Counted from the first letter of the stretch, positions 6,501-14,107 are shown. The stretch: 14,370 bases of DNA from an uncultured Eubacteriales bacterium (GCA_948787875.1 CAQFKO010000028.1:3936-18305), one strand, 5' to 3'. Notes: a model not told the origin generated them from the letters alone. A program made the numbers and translations.

Positions 6501-7793
6501 GCCAGAAAGGCAAGGTATGCAAAATTCAATTCAGAAGAATATTTGTCAAAAAAGCAACAAAAAGAGCAATTAAAATTAGAAAAAGAAAAAGCTGCGGCAG
6601 AAGGGCTGGGTTTAACAATTGAAGAGCATCGAAAATTAAGACAAGAAAATTTAAAAGAGTTCAGACGAAATTTGCTTAATTTGGCAAGAACAAAAAGAAA
6701 CAATAAAACCAAAAAGTTAAAACCAAACACCATAAATTTATCTTTGGAACAAGTAAAAATTCTTGAAAATATGTCTGGTATTGAATTTAAACATCTTAGC
6801 ACAGAAATATTTAATGTTTTTGGAATCGGCAAAAAAATGATGCTTACTTTGCAAGACATGAAAGATTACATAGAAGTTATTGATGTTAATGACTTAATCA
6901 AATATGGCATTACAAATCTAATTAATTACAAGCATGATGGTCATATTACAAACTTAAATCAGCTTAGAAAAATTGAAGATGTTTTGGCTTATTACGACCT
7001 TAAACTAAACGGAAAAAAACTTATGATTAAGAACAGAAAAGTTGTTCGAAAAGAAAACTTAAATAATAAGGCACTAGATGTAAAAAAAGTTTTTGAAACT
7101 TTGAAACTTGACGCGAAAAACAATCCGCAAGCAGAAGTTTTGTATCCCGAAATTTTGAATGTTAATGGCATTGCAGAAAAACAAGATAATAGTGCCATAA
7201 ACTTTAACGGTCAATTTGTAAACAGAGGCTTTGGCGGAGGAGCCGTAAGATTAAAACCTGTTTATTCGGAAAAGCTTTTGGGAAATGAGCAAAGTTCCTT
7301 GCAACACAGCGACAAAGCCCTTGCGGTTTCTGAGGCTGATATAAACAATGCAAAAATGCGCCTTTCTTGGCTTGAAGCAAAAGTTAACGAAAACGGGGCA
7401 ATGGCACTTAAAAATGTTTCACCTGCTTTTTTCAAAAAAGATTGTGCAGAGTTTGCGGTTATCACTGAAATTTTTAATGAGTATTTAAAACAAAAAACCA
7501 TTAGTTTTGAAGACAATAAAGCTTCAAATGTTTCCGAGCAAAATTATTCGGAATTTGTTGATGCTCAAATTCAAATTTTTAATATCATAACTGAGGCAAA
7601 ACGCAACGGCACTTCTATAAATGAAATTAAAATAAATTCGGGCGAAGGCGGAAACGGAATAAGTTCAAATAACAGTTCAAACAAAAAGTTTTATCACAGC
7701 AGTTTCGGCTGGGCAAGAAAAGATGTAAAAGTTAATAAATTTGTGTTTAATAAAAATTCAAATGAACTTGAAACAGAACCCGAACTTTATTAA
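3552..7793 (+). CDS. Giant Lys/Glu-rich repeat protein with alpha-CTD-like segments
   Basis: A 1413-residue protein I do not recognise as a named family. The start is set by GGAG at 3542-3545; an in-frame TTG at 3510 lies upstream of the promoter -10 and cannot be used. Residues about 38-105 and 116-182 each resemble the helix-hairpin-helix C-terminal domain of RNA polymerase alpha (LNLSADIVECLNKK...FETVGELV and LNISATTASWLKEK...YKTLGDIYL, each ending in a helix with KEL-like residues). A charged linker follows (183-360). Residues 363-1050 hold about twelve degenerate units built on the motif EAKELGISVEELKxKK followed by a basic helix and, often, a PEKY/PEIL-type segment; coiled-coil propensity is high. 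Residues about 1062-1152 may be a third alpha-CTD-like domain. The tail has a short Gly-rich patch (FGGGAVRL). No signal peptide, membrane segment or catalytic motif was seen. A cytoplasmic nucleic-acid or scaffold protein is an inference. It is monocistronic, with a terminator at 7809-7832. Confidence 0.88.
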   Translation: MKSYDMLVSNIVDFKGTAFDRLDVDFSDVINLPIKLLNLSADIVECLNKKIKIVNGNSLPMFETVGELVNYGYDKLSDYFQIVFGAGRSRDALMEVEEKLANFALKLKDTEFTVFDIRLKSLNISATTASWLKEKEKYKTLGDIYLIGSSKLNKVANSSKVSNKKKVATELKELLRRYGVNAEKTKDHVSSEEPSKEGLVKEGKGIFPNILVHVKTKTEKEKEKEAKKNEEKSKVAEEVVAENSFEKALENSLTKNETYVTTYARIKKPKPNKNIKIITKPISAPNPDEIRMFALMPDGKAVNNSDNKEQTSQENETFAVISEEELKIIREKRNQEYFELNKKRAEQKKKEEYEQRLFEDQIIAKERGITVQELREERKAIAAKMNSLHTNLKPSFFGSVTNTYEGGLSEQEKLDLIAKRKVIKSLEEKNKEENVSQKKQQISEQIKQSSKKYKAEKEREKKAIKAKILDPSNIKVPKVTKERQLERQLIVEAAGLGISVEELKKKKRSEAIKKSWEERKAKNPEKYANSKSEEEKEAKLKALEEEAAKRGMTVEQLKKVKTSEAIKQKLADLKNSDPEKYAKFVKERSENRAAARVENLRKNNPEKYKRWLEIRAQKQAREAKKQEEQAQYAAEAKELGISVEEVIAKHKKEKNELRSKKRVETYYKNHPEVLINKQKREAEALALGRKRVETASRRRAKENKIKALEEEAKSLNISVEELKTKKRAEKSMAAAQKRWNNYYSENPNKTKGEKNTKRKQDLEAKALAAGKSVEQYVLDIRRETIAIAIEKRKSNAKQKREEKMAFYEAEAKSRGITVEMVIEEVKLQKSKEISKKRLEKYYKDRPEILAQKLEEQKKLEAEAKELGISIKDLKAKNQKAKSDRHIKLEQEAKERGISVEELIKIKKLERNNIATKKYYDKLHNISPEKRKELNEKKVENDKKREERQKRIEEEKKEAKAQGISYEEYKNNKVKQIRINTAENARKARYAKFNSEEYLSKKQQKEQLKLEKEKAAAEGLGLTIEEHRKLRQENLKEFRRNLLNLARTKRNNKTKKLKPNTINLSLEQVKILENMSGIEFKHLSTEIFNVFGIGKKMMLTLQDMKDYIEVIDVNDLIKYGITNLINYKHDGHITNLNQLRKIEDVLAYYDLKLNGKKLMIKNRKVVRKENLNNKALDVKKVFETLKLDAKNNPQAEVLYPEILNVNGIAEKQDNSAINFNGQFVNRGFGGGAVRLKPVYSEKLLGNEQSSLQHSDKALAVSEADINNAKMRLSWLEAKVNENGAMALKNVSPAFFKKDCAEFAVITEIFNEYLKQKTISFEDNKASNVSEQNYSEFVDAQIQIFNIITEAKRNGTSINEIKINSGEGGNGISSNNSSNKKFYHSSFGWARKDVKVNKFVFNKNSNELETEPELY
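4629..6704 (+). repeat. About 12 degenerate protein repeats inside the giant gene
   Basis: The GISVEEL-type motif occurs at codons near 4653, 5040, 5202, 5466, 5694, 5859, 5994, 6150, 6237, 6435 and 6609, with one decayed copy near 5613. Spacing varies from about 29 to 129 residues. Between motifs are basic segments such as KKRVETYYKNHPEVL and KKRLEKYYKDRPEIL. Copies have diverged at DNA level, so the array is old and probably maintained by selection. Confidence 0.8.
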
Positions 7794-7808
7794 TATCAAA
7801 ATAAAAAG

Positions 7809-7832
7809 GCAGACAAAGTTGTCTGCTTTTTT
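7809..7832 (+). terminator. Terminator after the giant repeat gene
   Basis: GCAGAC (7809-7814) pairs with GTCTGC (7821-7826), extendable by two A-T pairs toward the loop, followed by six T. It lies 15 bp after the TAA stop and ahead of the HD gene promoter. Confidence 0.85.
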
Positions 7833-7833
7833 G

Positions 7834-7862
7834 TTGCACAGAAAAAAATATAATTGTATAAT
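7834..7862 (+). promoter_or_regulatory. Putative promoter of the HD-domain gene
   Basis: TTGCAC (7834-7839), a 17-bp spacer and TATAAT (7857-7862). A second TATAAT overlaps at 7849-7854. Either would give a short leader, the downstream one starting close to the ribosome binding site at 7869-7876. Confidence 0.5.
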
Positions 7863-7880
7863 AATTTTAGGAAAGGTTTT

Positions 7881-8948
7881 ATGATAAATTATTTTAACAC
7901 ACTGTGCAGTGAAACAAAAGAGTATTTCAAAATTTTGGAGCCTGAGCCTCCTGAGTTTTTGAATGAATATTTAGAGGCTCCCGAACTGATTAGAATAGAC
8001 AAAATAAGCATGTTTTGCGGAAAAGATTATTCAGCTTCTTTTGGCGTGGAATATCCAATTTCAAACCTTGCGCACAGCGTGGGAGTGGCACTTATAATTT
8101 GGCATTTTACTCATGACAAAAAGCAAACTTTGGCGGGGCTTTTTCATGATATTGCAACGCCCGTGTTTAAGCATTGCATAGATTATATGATGGGTGATTC
8201 CGAGGGGCAAGAAGCAACAGAAGAACAAACCGAAAGCATTCTTTTTAATTCAAAGCATATCATAAAACTTTTAAAGCGTGATGGAATTGATTTGAGTGAG
8301 GTAAAAGATTACAAGAGTTATCCGCTTGCAGACAGCCCAATGCCCAGACTTTCGGCAGATAGATTTGAATATACATTTTCTTGTGGGCTTTCGTTAAAAA
8401 GAATTTTTGACTTAAACAAAGTAAAATATTTTTATGAAAATGTTGTGGTTGAAACAAATGAGTTCGGAGAAGAAGAGTTTGCTTTTAAAAGTGTGGCGGT
8501 TGCGGAACAGTATTTAAAACTTATTTGCAACTTGTGGCCGGAATGGTGCAACGAAAGAAACAATGTTTATATGCAGTTTTTGGCTGATATGTGCGGTTCG
8601 GTCAGCAGTATCAACAAACTTTCGATAGAGCAGTTATATTCGCTCAGCGAAAAAGAGGTTTTGAAAAGAATCAATAATTGCAAAGACAAATATTTGGAAG
8701 GCAGAATGAAAATGTTTCAAACTCACAAAAACATTTATGTAAGCGACGAAAAACAAAACGGCAAATATTGTGTTAAGATAAATTCAAAGCGAAGATATAT
8801 TTCGCCGCTTGCAAAAACCGAAAGCGGAGTAAAAAGAGCTGTTGAGGTTTCGCCGATTGCCAAAGCCTGCGTTGAGGAATATTTAAACAAAAAGTTTGAT
8901 AAGTTTGGCTGTTTGGATTTTGACTTTGTTCCATACAAAAAAGTTTAA
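7881..8948 (+). CDS. HD-domain phosphohydrolase-like protein
   Basis: A 355-residue soluble protein of the HD metal-dependent phosphohydrolase superfamily; its substrate is unknown. Metal-binding candidates are His65 (SNLAHSVGV), the His89-Asp90 doublet in AGLFHDIATP, and Asp160 in LSADRFEYTF, which resembles the dRxxY segment following the metal ligands in COG1078-type HD proteins related to dGTPases. The C-terminal 190 residues have no motif I can name. The start ATG at 7881 follows AGGAAAGG (7869-7876); an in-frame TTG at 7854 overlaps the promoter -10 and is rejected. The gene stands alone between two terminators (7809-7832 and 8954-8987), so no partner can be inferred from cotranscription. 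Nucleotide or cyclic-dinucleotide hydrolysis is possible but unproven. Confidence 0.85.
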   Translation: MINYFNTLCSETKEYFKILEPEPPEFLNEYLEAPELIRIDKISMFCGKDYSASFGVEYPISNLAHSVGVALIIWHFTHDKKQTLAGLFHDIATPVFKHCIDYMMGDSEGQEATEEQTESILFNSKHIIKLLKRDGIDLSEVKDYKSYPLADSPMPRLSADRFEYTFSCGLSLKRIFDLNKVKYFYENVVVETNEFGEEEFAFKSVAVAEQYLKLICNLWPEWCNERNNVYMQFLADMCGSVSSINKLSIEQLYSLSEKEVLKRINNCKDKYLEGRMKMFQTHKNIYVSDEKQNGKYCVKINSKRRYISPLAKTESGVKRAVEVSPIAKACVEEYLNKKFDKFGCLDFDFVPYKKV

Positions 8949-8953
8949 ACTAA

Positions 8954-8987
8954 AAAAAACAACTGCTAATTTGCAGTTGTTTTTTTA
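8954..8987 (+). terminator. Strong terminator after the HD gene
   Basis: AAAAAACAACTGC (8954-8966) pairs with GCAGTTGTTTTTT (8973-8985) over 13 bp around TAATTT, ending in a T-run. It begins six bases after the TAA stop. Confidence 0.9.
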
Positions 8988-9054
8988 TAGTTAATAAATT
9001 CAATATAACAGTTAATGAAAAATTTTAATATTTGGTTTATTGTATTTAATTTTG

Positions 9055-9084
9055 TTGTGAAATTTTTTTGCAAAATGCTATAAT
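9055..9084 (+). promoter_or_regulatory. Promoter of the membrane protein-helicase operon
   Basis: TTGTGA (9055-9060), an 18-bp spacer ending TGC, and TATAAT (9079-9084) give an extended -10 promoter. The predicted transcription start is near 9091, giving a leader of about 50 bases with AAGGA at 9129-9133. Confidence 0.65.
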
Positions 9085-9140
9085 AATTTTATTAGTAAAC
9101 AATTGGTTTATACTTGCTAAAAAAATTTAAGGACTAACTT

Positions 9141-10067
9141 ATGATAAAAAACGGAATTTTAAATTTCTTAAAAAATTTAAAGCATATCTTTACCCCTCTC
9201 GGAACGTTATTTTTGGGAGTTATGTTCGGAATATGTTTTTTGGTTTCGGGGTTTAAAACACAAGTAAATTTGGCAACCACGCAAATCAGGCAAATAACCG
9301 CAGAGGCGGACATAAGCTATGAAAGTTTAAAAAAGTGTGTTATCGACAGCTTTTCGGAAATTAGTTTTGAAGACCCGATTGAAGCCATCAAAACATTAAC
9401 CTCGCAAGAATGGTTAAACGGAACATTAAAGGCAAACTTGGAAAATCAATTTCAAAATTATGCGGATTTTGCAATTGATATAGAAAGAGTGGTAATATCT
9501 GCAATAAACGGCTACTCGGTTTATATTGCAATTTTTGTAATATGTTCGGTTTTGGGGCTTGTGGGCGGATATTTTTTGACAAGGTTTTTAATAAGACGAA
9601 GCATAGCAAAGCGAAGTTTCTTAAAATATATTTTGGTATCGGTTTTAGACAGTTTTTTAACGGCGGGCGTGGCGGTTTTAATGGTATATTTAACTTTGCT
9701 TTGGACGCCAAGCATATTTATAACAAGCATTTTTTCAATAATTTTGTGCGGAGTTATTTCTTTGTTTGAAGCTTATGTGGTTCATGCATACAAAGCTGTT
9801 CCGATAAAAAATATTGTCAACATAAAAAATATATTTGCACTATTTGCTTCAAATTTATTAATATATTTGATAGCCCTAATAATATCTATAATAATGTTTG
9901 CAATCACAAATGCGGTTGTTGGGTGGTTTATAACACTTTCACTTTTGATTGTTGCGTTTATTGTTGTATCGCTGAATGCCGAGGCTTATGTAAAAAAAGT
10001 GGCAAATAAAGAAGAACAACTTTCGCCTTCTTCCGTAGCAAAAGAAGAGCAAGTTAAAAATAACTAA
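9141..10067 (+). CDS. Six-helix membrane protein of unknown function
   Basis: A 308-residue integral membrane protein I do not recognise. Hydrophobic segments lie at about residues 18-37, 124-146, 161-183, 190-212, 230-253 and 255-279. Between the first and second is a soluble loop of about 85 residues (38-122, acidic and helical looking), and after the second a strongly basic stretch (RFLIRRSIAKR, 148-158) that by the positive-inside rule should be cytoplasmic. That places the large loop outside and the charged, Glu/Lys-rich C-terminal tail (280-308) inside. No transporter or enzyme signature was seen. ATG at 9141 follows AAGGA (9129-9133). The next gene, a large helicase, starts only 13 bp after the stop, so the two are almost certainly cotranscribed. 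Confidence 0.87.
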   Translation: MIKNGILNFLKNLKHIFTPLGTLFLGVMFGICFLVSGFKTQVNLATTQIRQITAEADISYESLKKCVIDSFSEISFEDPIEAIKTLTSQEWLNGTLKANLENQFQNYADFAIDIERVVISAINGYSVYIAIFVICSVLGLVGGYFLTRFLIRRSIAKRSFLKYILVSVLDSFLTAGVAVLMVYLTLLWTPSIFITSIFSIILCGVISLFEAYVVHAYKAVPIKNIVNIKNIFALFASNLLIYLIALIISIIMFAITNAVVGWFITLSLLIVAFIVVSLNAEAYVKKVANKEEQLSPSSVAKEEQVKNN

Positions 10068-10080
10068 AAGAGGAAAACGA

Positions 10081-13000
10081 ATGAAAAGCATTTATACTTA
10101 TTATAAAGAAAGATTAATTGAAATAAGCGGAAAAAACAGAAGCTTATATCTTAAAAATTTCAATAAGAAAAACGGTTATGATATCGGCAGAATATTGTCG
10201 CAAAGTCAAGAGCAAACAGAAGAGTTTTTAGACCTTATGCTCTCTGGCAAAGCCGTTCCGTTTAGCCTTTACGGAAAGGCTCAAAAAGAGCTTATAACTT
10301 CTGCTGCGGGCATATCTTCTAAGTTTCCCGCAAAAAAGTTTGATGACGGAAAAGAAGCTTTAAGGTATGAAAACGAAAAGCGTGCGTTTGCCAAAAAAAT
10401 GTTTGAACAAGAAGGCAAAAATCTCAATACCTTAAAACATGAAATCGAAGAGATTGAAAAAGAAACAGGAAGATATGAACTTTATGTTTGTTATCCTTTT
10501 GTTTACGGAACTATAAAAAATTATACCTTTAAAGCTCCGCTGTTAATGTTTCCGGTAGAGATTGATGTTATTGACGATTCCACAATCAATATTTGTTTAA
10601 AATATGGCGAAAAAACTCAGCTAAACAAAGCCTTAATGCTTGCTATCGCCAATTGCAAACATCTTAACCTTCAAGACATGGATATGGAGTTTGATTCAAT
10701 AAAAGCAAGATTCGGTTCGGTTTCGGGGCTTATGGATTATTTAAGAAGTTTTGGCGTGAAGATTGCTTATGAACCAAAAAAGAAACTTTATCACTTTAAC
10801 AAATATTCCGAGCCAACAATAACCTCTCCGCTTGAAGTAAAAAATGTTTGTTTGCTTTCTAGATGCAGTTTGGCAAATTCAATTTATTCAGACTATTCGG
10901 CATTGGAAAAAAAGCATTTGACAAACGATTCTATTAACGAACTTTTAAATGCAAAATCAAGCAAGTCAAAGGCAACAAAAAACAATAATTTGTTTTTAAT
11001 AAACAGTGTTGACTTTGCGCAAGAGCAAGTAGTAAAAAATGTAAACGAAAAGGGAAACATGGTTATTTACGGACCGCCGGGAACGGGCAAGTCTCAGACC
11101 ATTGTTAATGTTATTTCCGATGCTATTTGCAAAAACAAAAAGGTATTGGTTGTTTCGCAAAAAAAGGCGGCATTAGAGGTTGTTTATAACAGGCTTTCGG
11201 GATTAAACAAAAAAGCCATGTTTATTGTTGATGCCGAAAAAGAAAAAATGAGTTTTTTCCAACAATGTTTTTCGGCTCATGAAGAGGTAATAAAATCAAA
11301 ATATAATGACAAGCTATTAAAAGAATATGAAGAGTTAAACAAAAAGCTTGATTTGGAGATTTTGAACCTAAACACAATTTCCGATTGTTTAAATCAAAAA
11401 ACCTCATTCGGGTTGTCGCTTCAAGAGATGTATTACAATTCTTACAAGCTTGGCAAAAAAAGCATGGAATATGCACTTTATCAGCAAATGAAAAAAGACA
11501 AGCAATTAATGTCGTTGAACTTTGATGAGCTTGTTTCGGCACTTAGCGTGTTGGAAGAAAAAAATAAGCCAGAAATTTACTTTAACTATGTTGAAGAAAA
11601 AAAGAAAAATCCGTTTATTGACACCTTAAAAGAAAATCTAAGCGTGCATGTTGTTGCCGAAGCGCAAACAAAGTTGAAGCATTTGTTTGCGGAAAGAAGA
11701 GGACTTTTTGATGTAAATAAATATAAATACGCTAGGCAAGTTTTAACTTATTATGACGAAGTAAAAAACAACAAAAACAGTAGAGCGCTTGTTAAGCTTA
11801 TTGCAAAATATGAATATCCAAAGGCAGAGAGCTTTTTAAAAACAAGTTGCCTAATATTTCCGTTATATCCGTTTTCAAAAGCCGTTATGCTTAAAAAAGA
11901 ACGAATTGTAAAAACAGAGGTAAACAAAACTCTTAAAGCGGTAGACAGTTATCTCGCCGACTATGAATTTTTGAAAAATGTTTTCACGCCAAGCGGATAC
12001 CTTCTTGCCGTTGACGGACTTTTAAACGGAAACAATGCAATTTTAAGAATGCTTTTGTGGGCGGTGGAAAATTATGTTAAACTTAGCGACACCAATCAAA
12101 CTTTAAAAAATTTAGATGAAAATCAAAAATATGTTTTGAATTTTGCTTATGAAAACGGAAACACCTACACAAAATTTATTGCGGCATTAAAGGCTATTTT
12201 GCCGGTAAGAATTTATCATGAGATTGTAAGGCTGGAAGAGGAAAAACGCAGTGTGCTTTCTGCTACTGTTGACTTTGAAAACATTCGTTCAAGAATAGTG
12301 GCTTTAAGAAAACAGATTTGCGAAGTAAGCAAAAAGATTGCACTTCAAACCTTTAACGAAGAGTACAAGAAAAAAATTGACGGAAGTGCAACTAGCAAAG
12401 ATTATTTGTATCAAATTTCAAAAAAGCAAAACTTCTGGTCTATAAGAAAAACCATGGAAGTTTACGGCGATTATTTGTTTGAACTATTTCCATGTTTCTT
12501 GCTTTCCCCTGAAAATGTTTCTACGATTTTGCCGTTAAAGCGAAATTTGTTTGATGTTGTGCTTTTTGATGAGGCTTCGCAGGTGTTTATAGAAAACACA
12601 ATTCCTTCCATTTACAGAGGAAACAGAGTTGTTGTTGCGGGCGATGCAAAACAGCTAAGACCAACCACAACCTTCATGAAAAGATATATGGGTGCGGGCG
12701 AAGATGACGATATGGATTACACCACACAAGCCGCGCTTGAAGTTGAGTCGCTTTTAGACCTTGCGGTTTCAAGATTTTCAAGCTCTAACATAACTTATCA
12801 TTACAGAAGCAAAAACGAAGAACTTATAGATTTTTCAAACAATGCTTTTTATTCGGGCACGCTTCAAATCGCTCCTAATATATCAAAAAATATCAGACAC
12901 AAACCTATTGAGCGAATTTTGGTTAATGGTCTTTGGAGAGACAGAAGAAATGAAGAAGAAGCAAAGCGCGTTGTGGAACTGATAAAAACAATTTTAAAAA

Positions 13001-13839
13001 CCCGTAAAAACAAGGAAACTGTCGGAATAATAACCTTTAACGTTGAGCAAGAAAACTGTATTGAAGAGCTTATTGACAAAAAATGTTTTGAAGACACCGA
13101 GTTCAGAAATCTTTATTTAAAAGAGAACAGCCGTGTGGAAAATGGTGAAGATGTAAGTCTTTTTGTAAAAAATCTTGAAAATGTTCAAGGCGACGAAAGA
13201 GATATAATTATTTTTTCTATCGGCTATGCCAAAAACGAATTCGGAAAAGTCAATGCCACTTTCGGTTCACTTTCAAATGAGGGTGGAGAGAACAGGCTTA
13301 ATGTTGCTGTTACCCGTGCAAAACAAAAAATTTATGTTGTTACCAGCATAGAGCCCGAAGAGCTGAAAGTTGATTCTTCAAAGCATATAGGTCCAAAACT
13401 TTTAAGAAGTTATTTGACTTATATAAGAGCGGTTTCTGCCGGAAACACGGAAGAAGTAAAAACAATTTTAAAAAGCTTTGGAAAGGGCGAGGTTCAAAAG
13501 CCAAAACTTTCAAATATGCTTCCTATCGAAAACCAAATTGCCTCAAAACTTCAAAAGCTGGGTTATAATGTTGATATTAATTTGGGCAATTCAAACAGCA
13601 AAATTTCGGTTGCGGTTTATGACAAGAAAAAAGACAAATATTTACTTGGAATTGAAACTGACGAAGAAGTTGCAAAATCTTCTGCCTCAACACTTGAACG
13701 AGATGTATTTAGAAACGAATTTTTAAAGTCTAAGGGTTGGAAGATTATAAGGGTTTGGAGCAGAGATTTTTGGCATAATCCAAGTCAGGTAATTTCTTTC
13801 ATTGCCAAAGAAATCGAAAAAGCAAAAAAAACAATTTAG
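10081..13839 (+). CDS. DUF4011-type SF1 helicase with nuclease-like C-terminus
   Basis: A 1252-residue Upf1-like superfamily 1 helicase. The N-terminus has the DUF4011-like signature RLIEISGKNRSLYLKNF (11-27), a degenerate form of the family's LLDLSLRNRLLNF. The ATPase carries motif I GPPGTGKSQT (331-340), a helical insertion of about 480 residues, motif II LFDEASQ (828-834), motif III GDAKQLRP (854-861), motif IV-like YHYRS (906-910), motif V VQGDERDIIIFS (1035-1046) and motif VI NVAVTRAKQK (1074-1083). All key helicase residues look intact. Residues 1147-1245 resemble the Vsr/MTES_1575 endonuclease-like domain (YLLGIETDEE, ERDVFRNEFLKSKGWKIIRVWS), but the expected catalytic Asp of the RIDLAV-type strand is Ser1176 (KISVAV), so cleavage activity is doubtful. 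AGAGGA at 10069-10074 serves the ATG at 10081. It is the second gene of an operon with a membrane protein. Relatives occur in defence loci and elsewhere; a defence role here is inference. Confidence 0.93.
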   Translation: MKSIYTYYKERLIEISGKNRSLYLKNFNKKNGYDIGRILSQSQEQTEEFLDLMLSGKAVPFSLYGKAQKELITSAAGISSKFPAKKFDDGKEALRYENEKRAFAKKMFEQEGKNLNTLKHEIEEIEKETGRYELYVCYPFVYGTIKNYTFKAPLLMFPVEIDVIDDSTINICLKYGEKTQLNKALMLAIANCKHLNLQDMDMEFDSIKARFGSVSGLMDYLRSFGVKIAYEPKKKLYHFNKYSEPTITSPLEVKNVCLLSRCSLANSIYSDYSALEKKHLTNDSINELLNAKSSKSKATKNNNLFLINSVDFAQEQVVKNVNEKGNMVIYGPPGTGKSQTIVNVISDAICKNKKVLVVSQKKAALEVVYNRLSGLNKKAMFIVDAEKEKMSFFQQCFSAHEEVIKSKYNDKLLKEYEELNKKLDLEILNLNTISDCLNQKTSFGLSLQEMYYNSYKLGKKSMEYALYQQMKKDKQLMSLNFDELVSALSVLEEKNKPEIYFNYVEEKKKNPFIDTLKENLSVHVVAEAQTKLKHLFAERRGLFDVNKYKYARQVLTYYDEVKNNKNSRALVKLIAKYEYPKAESFLKTSCLIFPLYPFSKAVMLKKERIVKTEVNKTLKAVDSYLADYEFLKNVFTPSGYLLAVDGLLNGNNAILRMLLWAVENYVKLSDTNQTLKNLDENQKYVLNFAYENGNTYTKFIAALKAILPVRIYHEIVRLEEEKRSVLSATVDFENIRSRIVALRKQICEVSKKIALQTFNEEYKKKIDGSATSKDYLYQISKKQNFWSIRKTMEVYGDYLFELFPCFLLSPENVSTILPLKRNLFDVVLFDEASQVFIENTIPSIYRGNRVVVAGDAKQLRPTTTFMKRYMGAGEDDDMDYTTQAALEVESLLDLAVSRFSSSNITYHYRSKNEELIDFSNNAFYSGTLQIAPNISKNIRHKPIERILVNGLWRDRRNEEEAKRVVELIKTILKTRKNKETVGIITFNVEQENCIEELIDKKCFEDTEFRNLYLKENSRVENGEDVSLFVKNLENVQGDERDIIIFSIGYAKNEFGKVNATFGSLSNEGGENRLNVAVTRAKQKIYVVTSIEPEELKVDSSKHIGPKLLRSYLTYIRAVSAGNTEEVKTILKSFGKGEVQKPKLSNMLPIENQIASKLQKLGYNVDINLGNSNSKISVAVYDKKKDKYLLGIETDEEVAKSSASTLERDVFRNEFLKSKGWKIIRVWSRDFWHNPSQVISFIAKEIEKAKKTI

Positions 13840-13853
13840 CAAATAACTCTAAT

Positions 13854-13881
13854 AAGATGTGATTGATTCACATCTTTTTTT
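13854..13881 (+). terminator. Terminator after the helicase operon
   Basis: AGATGTGA (13855-13862) pairs with TCACATCT (13868-13875) around TTGAT, followed by a T-run. It lies 15 bp after the helicase stop. Confidence 0.9.
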
Positions 13882-14060
13882 ATTTTCAAAAATTATTTAT
13901 ATCAAAAAGCTAATGATTTTACACCTTTTGGTTTTGATAAAAAGCACGAAATTTGTTTTATTTATAAAATTTTATTTATGATTTATGCATAGCAATTCTA
14001 TTCAAAAATAAGTGGTGTATACAAATACAATGCATTATTGCAAATTTTGTATTTAAATTT

Positions 14061-14073
14061 AATGCAATGCATT
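14061..14073. promoter_or_regulatory. 13-bp palindrome, putative operator of the XRE gene
   Basis: AATGCA-A-TGCATT is perfectly symmetric about its central base, 57 bp before the regulator's ATG. The same AATGCA element recurs at 14029-14034. Binding by the downstream regulator is inferred from position. Confidence 0.45.
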
Positions 14074-14107
14074 TAATTTAAAATCACATATTTTAACTAA
14101 ATACATT

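Noticed and set aside
4629..6704. Tandem DNA repeat or CRISPR-like array
   Set aside because: The repetition is at protein level with variable spacing and diverged nucleotides. There are no identical direct repeats or uniform spacers.
4859..6859. Several antisense open frames inside the giant gene (for example 4859-5299, 5715-6119, 6443-6859)
   Set aside because: They are Phe/Ser/Leu-rich mirror images of the Lys/Glu codons on the sense strand, without ribosome sites or recognisable domains.
3510..13839. A single multi-gene system formed by the giant protein, HD protein, membrane protein and helicase
   Set aside because: Terminators at 7809-7832 and 8954-8987 and separate promoters split them into three transcription units. 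Only the last two genes are coupled.
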